This document shows, in pieces, positions 27,781-35,949 of a stretch of 64,000 nt of DNA. Location: positions 62,001 through 126,000 of the forward strand of contig NZ_QPIX01000002.1 in NCBI RefSeq assembly GCF_003337715.1, read 5' to 3'. Numbering within the stretch: position 1 is the stretch's first letter; each line of letters begins with the position of its first letter. The notes under the pieces were generated by a model. The model was not told the DNA's origin and did no database searches. It worked only from the letters and a program-made list of their open reading frames with translations. The position numbers were made by a program, and so were the translations under genes. Source of the stretch: Ciceribacter lividus (lineage in GTDB: Bacteria > Pseudomonadota > Alphaproteobacteria > Rhizobiales > Rhizobiaceae).

Positions 27781-28524
27781 GTGACCGAGCAAGCTGAAAA
27801 GAAGCACAGTGGGCTGTGGGAAAACATCAAGGTCATCATCCAGGCTCTGTTGCTGGCGGTGATCATTCGCACCGTCCTTTTCCAGCCCTTCACCATTCCG
27901 TCCGGCTCGATGATGCCGACGCTGCTCGTCGGCGACTACATCTTCGTCAACAAGTTCGCCTACGGCTATTCGAAATATTCGCTGCCCTTCTCGCCTGACC
28001 TCTTCGAAGGCCGGTTCTTCGCCAGCGAACCGAAGCGCGGCGACATCGTGGTCTTCCGCTTCCCGCCGAACCCCGACATCGACTACATCAAGCGCCTGAT
28101 CGGGCTTCCGGGTGACCGCATCCAGGTCATGGGCGGGGTGCTGCTCGTCAATGGAAAGCCGGTGCCGCGCGAGCCCGACGGCAGCTTCACCTCCGACTAC
28201 CGGCTCGATCCGGGCGCCGATGTACCGGTCTTCCGCGAAACGCTCGACAATGGCGTGACCTATGACACGCTCGACCAGTCGCCGACTTCGCGCGGCGACA
28301 ACACCCGCGAGTTCATCGTGCCGGAAGGCCACTACTTCATGATGGGTGACAACCGCGACAACTCGCTCGACAGCCGTTTCGACGTGGGCATGGTGCCTGC
28401 CGAGAACCTCGTCGGCCGCGCGTCGGTGATCTTCTTCTCGCTCGGCAACGACACGTCGTTCCGCGAGGTCTGGAAGTGGCCGGCCAACATGCGTTGGGAC
28501 CGTCTGTTCAAGGTCGTTCAATGA
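27781..28524 (+). CDS. lepB: Signal peptidase I
   Basis: Inner-membrane enzyme that removes signal peptides of exported proteins. The 247-residue product has one N-terminal membrane segment (VIIQALLLAVIIRTVLF). The nucleophile Ser is in IPSGSMMPTLLVGDY and the general-base Lys in YIKRLIGLPGDRI; the C-terminal box MGDNRDNSLDSR is intact. The GTG start at 27781 follows AAAAAGGAACC. Its stop overlaps the rnc start (ATGA), so the two are translationally coupled. Confidence 0.96.
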   Translation: MTEQAEKKHSGLWENIKVIIQALLLAVIIRTVLFQPFTIPSGSMMPTLLVGDYIFVNKFAYGYSKYSLPFSPDLFEGRFFASEPKRGDIVVFRFPPNPDIDYIKRLIGLPGDRIQVMGGVLLVNGKPVPREPDGSFTSDYRLDPGADVPVFRETLDNGVTYDTLDQSPTSRGDNTREFIVPEGHYFMMGDNRDNSLDSRFDVGMVPAENLVGRASVIFFSLGNDTSFREVWKWPANMRWDRLFKVVQ

Positions 28525-29234
28525 AGAAGGTAAAGGGGCTCTCGGCCGAGGACCGGGCGCGGGCGGAGGCGGCCATCGGCTACGCCTTCGCCGACAAGGA
28601 ACGGCTGGACCGCGCGCTCACCCATGCGAGCGCGACGCTCGCCAGGGGTGGTGACTACGAGCGGCTGGAGTTCCTAGGCGACCGCGTGCTCGGCCTCTGC
28701 ATCGCCGAGCTCCTGTTTTCCTCCTTCAGAAATGCGACCGAGGGCGAGCTTTCCGTCCGCTTCAACCAGCTGGTCAGCGCCGAGGCCTGTGCGGCGATCG
28801 CCGACGAGCTGGAGCTTCACCGCTTCATCCGCACCGGTGCCGACGTCAAGAAGCTGACCGGCAAGAACATGCTGAACGTCCGCGCCGACGTGGTGGAAAG
28901 CCTGATTGCCGCGATCTATCTGGATGCCGGCCTCGAAGCGGCGCGTGGCTTCGTGCTGAAGCACTGGAGCGCGAGGGCTGCCCGGGCCGACGGTGCGCGG
29001 CGCGACGCCAAGACGGAGCTGCAGGAATGGGCGCATGCCAAACATGCCGCCACGCCCGTCTACAAGGTTGCGGAACGCAGCGGACCGGATCATGATCCGC
29101 GCTTCACCGTGACGGTGGAAATTCCGGGGATCGCCCCCGAAACAGGAACCGAACGTTCCAAGCGCGCGGCCGAGCAGGTCGCCGCCACGAAGATGCTGGA
29201 GCGCGAGGGCGTCTGGCAGAAAACCGCCCCTTGA
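28521..29234 (+). CDS. rnc: Ribonuclease III
   Basis: Cleaves double-stranded RNA in rRNA and mRNA processing. In the 237-residue product the catalytic domain has the signature YERLEFLGDRVLGL with its acidic residues and a second acidic cluster in VRADVVESLIAAIYLDAG. The C-terminal dsRNA-binding domain (about 160-232) shows DAKTELQEWAHAK and SKRAAEQVAATKMLE. The ATG at 28521 overlaps the lepB stop by four bases, which decides the start over the longer frame from 28476. Confidence 0.96.
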   Translation: MKKVKGLSAEDRARAEAAIGYAFADKERLDRALTHASATLARGGDYERLEFLGDRVLGLCIAELLFSSFRNATEGELSVRFNQLVSAEACAAIADELELHRFIRTGADVKKLTGKNMLNVRADVVESLIAAIYLDAGLEAARGFVLKHWSARAARADGARRDAKTELQEWAHAKHAATPVYKVAERSGPDHDPRFTVTVEIPGIAPETGTERSKRAAEQVAATKMLEREGVWQKTAP

Positions 29235-29249
29235 GGCTGATGGATATCT

Positions 29250-30197
29250 ATGACCGACAATGACAACATGGCCGCCGCCGGCGGCGAGCATTCCGGCGAT
29301 CAGCCGACCCATTCGGGCTTCGTCGCCCTGATCGGCCCGACCAATGCCGGCAAGTCGACGCTCGTCAACCGCCTGGTCGGCGCCAAGGTGTCGATCGTCA
29401 GCCACAAGGTGCAGACGACGCGCGCGGTGATGCGCGGCATCGCCATTCACCAGAACGCGCAGATCGTGTTCATGGATACGCCCGGCATCTTCAAGCCGCG
29501 CCGCAAGCTCGACCGGGCGATGGTGACGTCGGCCTGGGGCGGCGCCAAGGATGCCGACCTGATCCTGCTGCTGATCGACAGCGAACGGGGACTGCGCGGC
29601 GATGCCGAGGCGATCCTGGAGGGCCTGAAGGAGGTTCCGCAGCCGAAGATCCTCGTCCTCAACAAGATCGACCGGGTGCAGCCGGAACAGCTTTTGAAGC
29701 TCACCGCCGCTGCCAACGAGGCGGTTCGGTTCGAGCGCACCTTCATGATTTCCGCGACGACGGGTTCCGGCTGCGACGACCTGATGGACTATCTGGCGAC
29801 GACGCTGCCGGAAGGCCCCTGGTACTATCCGGAGGACCAGATCTCCGACCTGCCGATGCGCCAGCTCGCCGCCGAGATCACCCGCGAGAAGCTTTTCCTC
29901 AGGCTGCACCAGGAACTCCCCTACGCCTCCCATGTCGAGACGGAGAAGTGGGAGGAGCGCAAGGACGGCTCGGTACGCATCGAGCAGGTGATCTATGTCG
30001 AGCGCGAGAGCCAGAAGAAGATCGTTCTCGGCAAGGCCGGCGAGGCGATCAAGGCGATTTCCACCGCCTCGCGCAAGGAGCTCTCGGAAATCCTCGAGCA
30101 GCCGGTGCACCTCTTCCTGTTCGTCAAGGTCCGCGAAAACTGGGGCAACGATCCCGAGCGCTACCGCGAAATGGGCCTCGAATTCCCCAAGGGCTGA
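29250..30197 (+). CDS. era: GTPase Era
   Basis: Essential GTPase that binds 16S rRNA and helps 30S assembly and maturation. The 315-residue product has G1 GPTNAGKST, G3 DTPG, G4 NKID and a C-terminal KH domain (about 225-300) with VIYVERESQKKIVLGKAGEAIK. It starts 15 nt after the rnc stop, so rnc and era form one transcript. The N-terminal extension of about 20 residues before the G domain (MTDNDNMAAAGGEHS) could mean the true start is the internal Met at residue 7. Confidence 0.96.
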   Translation: MTDNDNMAAAGGEHSGDQPTHSGFVALIGPTNAGKSTLVNRLVGAKVSIVSHKVQTTRAVMRGIAIHQNAQIVFMDTPGIFKPRRKLDRAMVTSAWGGAKDADLILLLIDSERGLRGDAEAILEGLKEVPQPKILVLNKIDRVQPEQLLKLTAAANEAVRFERTFMISATTGSGCDDLMDYLATTLPEGPWYYPEDQISDLPMRQLAAEITREKLFLRLHQELPYASHVETEKWEERKDGSVRIEQVIYVERESQKKIVLGKAGEAIKAISTASRKELSEILEQPVHLFLFVKVRENWGNDPERYREMGLEFPKG

Positions 30198-30212
30198 CCG
30201 GCAAGACTGAGG

Positions 30213-31313
30213 TCAGGTCTTCAGCCGCCGCGCCACCATCCTGGCGATCGGGGGGCCGATCAGGATGATGATGAAGAGACGCGCGGTCTGCAGCGCCATC
30301 ACAAAAGAGATGTCGACCGGCGTCGAGGCGGCGATGATCGCGACCGAATCGAGCCCGCCGGGGCTGGTCGCCAGATAGGCGGTCAGCAGGTCGACGCCGA
30401 GCGTCGCCCAGAGCAGGACCGCGAGCGCGCCGCAAAAGGCGATCAGCACGACAATCGAGAGCATTATCTGCGGCAGCGCGCTCGTCGCGTGGCGGAGAAT
30501 TCGCCGGGTGAAGCCGAGGCCGATCTTCCAGCCGAGCACGCCGTAGGAAATGGCGAGCAGCCATGGCGGCAGCTCGATCTGCAGGTGGCCCGTCGTCGAG
30601 AGTGCGGCGGTGGCGATCATAGGCAGCAGCATGGTGCCGGCCGGGATATTGAGGAGCGCGCCGACGGCGCTCGCCGCGAAGGCGACGGCGAGCGTTTCGA
30701 GAAGGGCAAGCGTGTCGACCGGGCGGAACCAGTCGATCGGCTGGGCTTCGCCGCCGGCGGCATGGAAGGCGAGCGCCGCGATCACCGATGCGGCGGAGGC
30801 GACACAGACCACCCGCAGATACTGCATGAAGGCGACGAGGCGCGCATCCGCGCCGTAGGCCTCCGCCATCAGCATCATCGCCGAGGCGGCGCCGGCCGAC
30901 GTCCCCCAGATCGCCGTCGTTCCCGGCAGGATGCCGCTGCGGGCCATGAGATAACCCGTGACCGTGCTGGCGAGCACGATTGCCAGCACCACCGAGAGAA
31001 AGAGCGGCCAGCCGTGCAGGAAGGTCTCGGCAATCTTGAGGTCCAGCGCGCGGGCGATCACGCAGCCGATCATCGAATGGGCGGCGAAGTAGGGAAGGCG
31101 CGGCACGGAGAGACGCGCGCCGTTGGTTGCGGCCGCGATCGCCGCCAGCATGGGGCCGAGAAGCAGGGCGCCGGGGATGCCGATCTCTTCCAGTATCGCG
31201 GCAAGCACGACCGAAAGCAGGAGGAGGACCGCCCAGCGCAGCGGCACCGGCAGCCGCGTCAGCAGGCCGGGTTCCAGTGCGGGTTCGGTCGACGGACGGT
31301 CGTCAGATGACAT
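30213..31313 (-). CDS. AbrB-family membrane protein (putative ammonia monooxygenase-like)
   Basis: A 366-residue inner-membrane protein with about ten hydrophobic segments in two related halves, matching the AbrB duplication family (often labelled ammonia monooxygenase without biochemical support). Recognisable stretches are IPGALLLGPMLAAIAAA, TTAIWGTSAGAASAMMLMAE, IPAGTMLLPMIATAAL and YLATSPGGLDSVAIIAA, which occur in similar places in both halves. A transporter-like role is more plausible than an enzyme. It is transcribed against era and recO and splits the usual era-recO order. Confidence 0.85.
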   Translation of the reverse strand: MSSDDRPSTEPALEPGLLTRLPVPLRWAVLLLLSVVLAAILEEIGIPGALLLGPMLAAIAAATNGARLSVPRLPYFAAHSMIGCVIARALDLKIAETFLHGWPLFLSVVLAIVLASTVTGYLMARSGILPGTTAIWGTSAGAASAMMLMAEAYGADARLVAFMQYLRVVCVASAASVIAALAFHAAGGEAQPIDWFRPVDTLALLETLAVAFAASAVGALLNIPAGTMLLPMIATAALSTTGHLQIELPPWLLAISYGVLGWKIGLGFTRRILRHATSALPQIMLSIVVLIAFCGALAVLLWATLGVDLLTAYLATSPGGLDSVAIIAASTPVDISFVMALQTARLFIIILIGPPIARMVARRLKT

Positions 31314-31469
31314 TCGGGGGAGGCTCGCATCGGGAAGGGCGTCGTGCTGCGGCTACTATACCGATTCCTAATGAAATGTATCGCGCACGTGGCGGGAAAT
31401 CGCAGTCCGGTCGCTTTCCTCCTGCCGGCGGACCTGTGCCCGGCGGTCGATCTGGTGTAGAACGAAACC

Positions 31470-32243
31470 ATGCAATGGACCGACGAAGCGATATTCCTGG
31501 GCGCCCGGCGCCACGGCGAGACGAGCATCATCGCCGAGATGATGACCCGCGAGCACGGACGGCATCTCGGCCTCGTGCGCGGCGGCCGTTCCCGCACCAT
31601 GCAGCCGATGCTGCAGCCCGGAAACCGGCTCGACGTCGTCTGGCGCGCGCGCCTCGACGAGCATCTCGGCGAATATCGGGTGGAGCCGCTGACGCTGCGC
31701 GCCGCCCGGCTGATGGAGAGCGCGACCGCCGTTTACGGCGTGCAGGCGCTCGCGGCGCTGCTCCGGCTCCTTCCCGAGCGTGATCCCCATCCGCATCTCT
31801 TCGGAATGCTCGACATCATCCTCGACCACCTGCACGAGGCGCGCTCGGCGGGCGAACTCTTCATCCGCTTCGAGCTTGCGGTGCTGAACGATCTGGGTTT
31901 CGGGCTCGACCTCGCCCAGTGTGCGGCGACCGGCGCGCGGGAGGAGCTCGTCTATGTCTCTCCGAAATCGGGGCGGGCCGTCTGCCGGGAGGCAGGAGAG
32001 CCCTGGGCGGACAAGATGCTGGCCCTGCCGCCCTTTCTTTCCGCCGGGGCGTCGAGTGCTGCGACGGCCGAAAGCCTGACCGATGCGTTTCGCCTGACAG
32101 GGTTCTTTCTCGGCAGGCATGTCTACGAGCCGCGGGGCATCACGCCCGGCGCGGCTCGCGAGGGTTTTCTTCAGGCTGCATTGAAGGCCTTGCGCGCCGG
32201 CGAGCCGGACAGTGCATTGGCGGCGTGCGAGAACATGGCCTGA
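31470..32243 (+). CDS. recO: DNA repair protein RecO
   Basis: Annealing and RecA-loading mediator of the RecFOR recombination pathway. The 257-residue product begins with the OB-fold ([30 protein letters not shown], split as OB strands) and has a helical C-terminal domain ([26 protein letters not shown]). The family zinc cluster is reduced to two Cys here (AQCAATG and AVCREAG), as often in alphaproteobacteria. The 3' end overlaps the opposing small gene by 73 bp. Confidence 0.93.
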   Translation: MQWTDEAIFLGARRHGETSIIAEMMTREHGRHLGLVRGGRSRTMQPMLQPGNRLDVVWRARLDEHLGEYRVEPLTLRAARLMESATAVYGVQALAALLRLLPERDPHPHLFGMLDIILDHLHEARSAGELFIRFELAVLNDLGFGLDLAQCAATGAREELVYVSPKSGRAVCREAGEPWADKMLALPPFLSAGASSAATAESLTDAFRLTGFFLGRHVYEPRGITPGAAREGFLQAALKALRAGEPDSALAACENMA

Positions 32244-32425
32244 CCGTCCGCACCGTTCTTCTTCATGTGGTCGTGGATCGCGAGCTGCAGCTCGACGATG
32301 TTGCGGTAGGTGCCGCCATCCAGATCGATGACCGGAAACTTGACGGCGATGAACTTGACCCGGTCCCCGTCAGGAACGGAAATTCCGACCGGTATACCGG
32401 CGTACTCGATAACTCTCTTTTCCAT
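32171..32425 (-). CDS. Small conserved-looking hypothetical protein (84 aa)
   Basis: An 84-residue product, [16 protein letters not shown] onward, with a compact beta-beta-alpha look ([31 protein letters not shown]). I do not recognise the family. The start at 32425 has GGGGAT 8 nt upstream; the longer frame to 32461 is less likely. Its last 73 bases overlap recO on the opposite strand. A G+C-rich hairpin (CCGCGC/GCGCGG) lies just before the ribosome site, and a 31-codon open frame with an excellent ribosome site precedes it at 32502-32597, so it may have a regulated leader. Confidence 0.6.
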   Translation of the reverse strand: MEKRVIEYAGIPVGISVPDGDRVKFIAVKFPVIDLDGGTYRNIVELQLAIHDHMKKNGADGQAMFSHAANALSGSPARKAFNAA

Positions 32426-32501
32426 AATCAGTATCCCCGCCCGCGCATTCCGCGCGGACAATCGTTGGACTCAGCTTGTGAAGTTCAGTGATTGTTCGGC
32501 G

Positions 32502-32597
32502 TCACATTCGACACACGGATCGGCATTTGCCGGCCGTGTGCACGCCGTTGGGGGAGAGGTGCCAAGGACGGGCGGCATGAAGAAAGACAACACGCAT
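32502..32597 (-). CDS. Possible 31-residue leader peptide upstream of the 84-aa gene
   Basis: The ATG at 32597 is preceded by GGAGGTC, an almost perfect Shine-Dalgarno, with 4 nt spacing. The 31-residue product starts MRVVFLHAARPWHLSP and ends CRSVCRM. It ends 76 bp before the start of the 84-residue gene. A hairpin lies between them, as in attenuation or translation-coupling leaders. No amino-acid run points to a specific ligand. Unrecognised; it may simply be a small protein. Confidence 0.45.
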   Translation of the reverse strand: MRVVFLHAARPWHLSPNGVHTAGKCRSVCRM

Positions 32598-32766
32598 TCT
32601 GACCTCCTTTTGGCAGGGAGCTCGTTGATCGAACATCCCGGGCTGAAACGTTAAGTCGGTTCTCTGTTCGAACCAGCTGGCTCAAGGTAGGCGCGAGGTG
32701 CTTCTCCGTCAACCTTCAGGGGGTGAAAAATAAAATAATATTTTGTGACACCGGGATTGTGGGTGC

Positions 32767-32799
32767 ATTGCGGCAAAAAATCATCGGCTTTGCCGCAAT
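32767..32799. terminator. 11-bp perfect hairpin downstream of the MFS gene
   Basis: ATTGCGGCAAA and TTTGCCGCAAT pair perfectly around an 11-base loop, about 30 nt past the MFS stop on the minus strand. On that strand ATTTTTT lies in the loop side rather than after the stem, so it is not a classical terminator. It may stabilise the mRNA end or serve as an operator. The rest of 32598-32828 shows no gene. Confidence 0.45.
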
Positions 32800-32828
32800 T
32801 GCTAAAAAATGTGTTCGATCGTGACCTC

Positions 32829-34049
32829 TCACGCCGCCGCCGGCAGCGCGCGGTCCACGGGACGTTCGGCGATCGGCCAGTGGACGATCGCGGCGAACAC
32901 GCCGAGCGCCACGCCGAACCACCAGACGGTGTCGTAGGAGCCCATCCGGTCGTAGAGATAGCCGCCCATCCAGACGCCGAGGAACGAGCCGATCTGGTGG
33001 GACAGGAACACCAGTCCGCCGAGCAGGCCGAGGTGGCGCGTGCCGAACATGATGGCGACGAGCGCGTTGGTCGGCGGCACGGTGGAGAGCCACAGCAGTC
33101 CCATGACGATCGCGAAGACGATCACCGAGAACGGCGTCTGCGGCAGGAGCAGGAAAGCCGTGACCGCGACCGAACGGGCGACATAGATGAAGGCGAGGAA
33201 GTACGGCTTCGAATAACGCTGCGAGATGAAGCCCGAGGCGAGCGAACCGATCACGTTGAAGAAGCCGATCAGCGCCATGGCGATCACCGCGTAGCGGGCG
33301 TCGATGCCGATATCCCCGAGATAGGCCGGGAAATGGGCGGTGATGAAGGCGACCTGGAAGCCGCAGACGAAGAAGCCGCTGGTCAGCAGCAGATAGCTTC
33401 GGTGTCCGAGCGCTTCGCGCAGGGCTTCGGCGACGGTCTGCTGCGCCTGCGCCTTCGACTGGGTGCCGGAATTGGCGTTGCCGCGCAGCGGGTAGGCGAG
33501 CAGCGGCACGATCAGCATCAGCGCGCCGAGCCAGACGAGACTGTCCGACCAGCCGAAGTTCGAGATCAGCGCCTGGCTGAGCGGCGCAAACAGGAACATG
33601 CCGGCCGACCCCGCGGCGGTGCCGATGCCGAAGGCGAAGGAGCGTTGCTCGGGCGTGACGTTGCGGGCAAACGCCGACAGCACGATGCCGAAGGAGCCCG
33701 AGGCGACCGCAAGGCCGACCAGCAGGCCGCCGCCGATATGCAGCCAGACCGGCGAGGACGCGTGGGCCATGACGGTCAGGCCCGCGGCATAGAGCAGGCC
33801 GGAAAGGGTCAGCACCCGCCCGGTGCCGTACTTGTCGGCGAGCGCGCCGAAGAACGGCTGGCCGAGGCCCCAGGCGAGGTTCTGGATCGCCATTGCAAGG
33901 CCGAAGGTCGAACGGTCCCAGCCGGTGTCGGAGAGCATCGGCAACTGGAAGAAGCCCATGGCCGAGCGGGGTCCGAAGGTCATCATCGCGATCAGCGAGC
34001 CGCTGACGATGATCAGCCAGGGCATGGGGTTTCGCGTGGTCGTGGTCAT
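32829..34049 (-). CDS. MFS transporter
   Basis: A 406-residue inner-membrane carrier with 12 predicted hydrophobic segments in two halves. The loop 2-3 motif appears as GALADKYGTGRVL (a version of GxLaDrxGrr). The N-terminal half carries MTFGPRSAMGFFQLPMLSDTGWDRSTFG, split here into two motifs, MTFGPRSAMGFFQ and SDTGWDRSTFG. This resembles monocarboxylate/oxalate-formate-type MFS proteins, which often begin with a similar Gly-Trp-Arg segment. The substrate is unknown. It stands alone, 143 bp from the MOSC gene on the same strand. Confidence 0.88.
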   Translation of the reverse strand: MTTTTRNPMPWLIIVSGSLIAMMTFGPRSAMGFFQLPMLSDTGWDRSTFGLAMAIQNLAWGLGQPFFGALADKYGTGRVLTLSGLLYAAGLTVMAHASSPVWLHIGGGLLVGLAVASGSFGIVLSAFARNVTPEQRSFAFGIGTAAGSAGMFLFAPLSQALISNFGWSDSLVWLGALMLIVPLLAYPLRGNANSGTQSKAQAQQTVAEALREALGHRSYLLLTSGFFVCGFQVAFITAHFPAYLGDIGIDARYAVIAMALIGFFNVIGSLASGFISQRYSKPYFLAFIYVARSVAVTAFLLLPQTPFSVIVFAIVMGLLWLSTVPPTNALVAIMFGTRHLGLLGGLVFLSHQIGSFLGVWMGGYLYDRMGSYDTVWWFGVALGVFAAIVHWPIAERPVDRALPAAA

Positions 34050-34192
34050 GGATTCCGTCTCCTGTTTCGGCAGCAGACGATAGAGCGCGTCAGGAAGACG
34101 GAAAAGCGCGTTTTCCTGAAGGAATCATCAGAGGAATTGATGGCTGTCAATGTTGGGGTGCGGAGAGGTGATGGGTCGAGGCGCGGCGGTGG

Positions 34193-35041
34193 TCACCGCT
34201 GCTTGATCGCCCAGCCTTCGGCGCGCGTGTCGATGACGGTCACGGCATCGCCGATCGCGATCTTTCCCTCGCCGCGGGGCACGGCGTTCCAGCCGAAGAG
34301 CGGACCCGGAACGCGGCGGTCGGCCGACATGCGCAGGCGGCCCATTGCCGGCATCGGACTTGCGCCCTCGCGAGAGCCGGTCTGCTGGTCCTGGGTGGTG
34401 ATGACGCAGCGCGAACAGGGTTTGACGAGATCGAGCCGCAGGCCGGCGATCTCGATGGCCGCCCAGCGGTCTTCGGCCCAGGCCTCGTCGCAGTCGACGA
34501 CGATGTTCGGGCGGAAACGCTCCATGCCGACGGTGCCCTCGCCATGAGCCTCCATGTCGGCATTGAGCGCCTTCAATGATCCGGTGGTCGTCACCAGTAC
34601 CTGATAGCCGTCGGCGAACGCGACCGGCGTATCCGGGCCTGCCCATTCGGCACTCGCGGTGCGGTGTGCCTCGCCGTCGAAGAAGACGAGCTTCAGCTCC
34701 CGTCCGAACCAGTCCGAAAGCCGGGCGTTGACGCTGTCGTCGGCGACCGCGGCGCTGACGATCGATTTCCACACGGCGACGTTCATGCGGCGCTCGGGAT
34801 GGGGCGGCGCCACCATCATCTCGCGGCCGTCGTCGAGGCGCAGCATGAGGTGGGAGGAGGCGGGCAGTGCCAGCAGTCGGGCGAGATCCGGCAGTTCGCG
34901 CTGGGTGACGAAATGACCGTCCGGCCCCGTCAGCATCATCCGGCGGTCGCCGCCAAGTCCGCGGGCGTCGATAGTGGCGACCGGCAACGGAATGCCGCGG
35001 GCGCTCTTCAGGGGATAGATGTTCAGTTCGCTGACCTGCAT
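34193..35041 (-). CDS. MOSC domain protein (YcbX/mARC-like molybdenum enzyme)
   Basis: A 282-residue protein with an N-terminal MOSC beta-barrel (VSELNIYPLKSARGIPL, GDRRMMLTGPDG) and a C-terminal MOSC domain. The conserved Cys is in LVKPCSRCVITTQDQQTG, the expected molybdenum-cofactor ligand in the YcbX/mARC family. These enzymes reduce N-hydroxylated bases such as hydroxylaminopurine, using a ferredoxin or flavoprotein donor; YcbX itself carries a C-terminal ferredoxin domain that is absent here. It starts 9 nt after the stop of the HD gene, so the two probably share a transcript. Confidence 0.88.
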   Translation of the reverse strand: MQVSELNIYPLKSARGIPLPVATIDARGLGGDRRMMLTGPDGHFVTQRELPDLARLLALPASSHLMLRLDDGREMMVAPPHPERRMNVAVWKSIVSAAVADDSVNARLSDWFGRELKLVFFDGEAHRTASAEWAGPDTPVAFADGYQVLVTTTGSLKALNADMEAHGEGTVGMERFRPNIVVDCDEAWAEDRWAAIEIAGLRLDLVKPCSRCVITTQDQQTGSREGASPMPAMGRLRMSADRRVPGPLFGWNAVPRGEGKIAIGDAVTVIDTRAEGWAIKQR

Positions 35042-35050
35042 GATGATCCC

Positions 35051-35704
35051 TCAGATTTCGTCGATGAAGAGGTCGAGGACGTGGCGGAGGCGCTCGTGCC
35101 GCTCGCGTGCGAACGCGCGCCCGCTTTTCGTCTGGAAGCCGTCGGCGAGCCGGAAGAGCTTCGTCTCGAAATGGTCGATGGCAAAGCGCTTGTCGTCGAG
35201 CGCGCGGTTTGCGCCGAGCGGATCGGCGGGGTCGTAGAGCGCCGAGCCGAGCCGGCCGGCGATGTAGAAGCAGCGCGCCGCGCCGATCATGCCGATGGCG
35301 TCGAGCCGGTCGGCATCCTGCAGGATTTTTGCTTCCAGGGTCTCGGGCGCGATGCCGGCGGAAAAGCTGTGGGCCTCGATCGCGTGGCTGACGCGACCGA
35401 TGTCGGCCTCCGTCCATCCGAGACCGGCGAGAATCTTTGCCGCCTTCTCCGCCGCCAGCCGCGAGGCGCTTGCCCGGAGCGGCGAGTTCTTCTCGACCGC
35501 CACGCAGTCGTGCAGGAGGACCGCGGCGGAAAGAATCCGGGTGTCGCCGCCCTCGCTTTCGGCGATCCGCATGGTGTTGCGGAACACCCTCAGCACGTGG
35601 GCGACGTCGTGCGAGCCGTCATCGCTTTCCGTGGCGTGGGCGAGGAGTTCGGCCGCAAGCGCCTCGTGCGGGGCGAAGGCATCGGCGATCGGCGGAGAGG
35701 ACAT
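35051..35704 (-). CDS. HD-domain phosphohydrolase (YedJ-like)
   Basis: A 217-residue metal-dependent phosphohydrolase. The HD residues are seen as His in DGSHDVAHVLRV, the His-Asp pair in AAVLLHDCV, a further His in SHAIEAHSFSAG and the Asp in KILQDADRLDAIG, giving the full H-HD-D set. The substrate is unknown; relatives act on nucleotides. The start at 35704 (MSSPPIADAF) has GAGGT 8 nt upstream. It is upstream of, and probably co-transcribed with, the MOSC gene. Confidence 0.85.
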   Translation of the reverse strand: MSSPPIADAFAPHEALAAELLAHATESDDGSHDVAHVLRVFRNTMRIAESEGGDTRILSAAVLLHDCVAVEKNSPLRASASRLAAEKAAKILAGLGWTEADIGRVSHAIEAHSFSAGIAPETLEAKILQDADRLDAIGMIGAARCFYIAGRLGSALYDPADPLGANRALDDKRFAIDHFETKLFRLADGFQTKSGRAFARERHERLRHVLDLFIDEI

Positions 35705-35898
35705 CGGCGGGGACCTCAAGGAGGGGAAAGGCGATTTCCATCACCACGTAACCGGGTCGCGGCCGGAGCGCAATGCCGGTTCCGGTGCGCGCCATGCCGA
35801 TATGTCGCATGTCGTCGAAGCGACGCCGCCCCTTGCAACTTGTCACAAAAGTTTCTAAATCGAGCGTACCGGCACGCGCCGGTTTTCTTTGACCTTGA

Positions 35899-35919
35899 TT
35901 ATGCTCAAATTGAGCATAA
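35899..35919. promoter_or_regulatory. 21-bp palindromic operator of nadABC (probable NadQ site)
   Basis: TTATGCTCAA and TTGAGCATAA are perfect reverse complements around a single A, ending 30 nt before the nadA start. The position fits a repressor site overlapping the promoter. A NadQ-type regulator gene lies just beyond nadC, and NadQ is the known NAD-synthesis regulator in alphaproteobacteria. Assignment to NadQ is inferred. Confidence 0.8.
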
Positions 35920-35949
35920 ATGGAAGCCGGCGACGGCGGGGAGATCAGG

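Noticed and set aside
32485..32712. 75-codon minus-strand frame in the spacer before the MFS gene
   Set aside because: No ribosome site or family resemblance; a shorter frame in another phase (32502-32597) has the strong Shine-Dalgarno.
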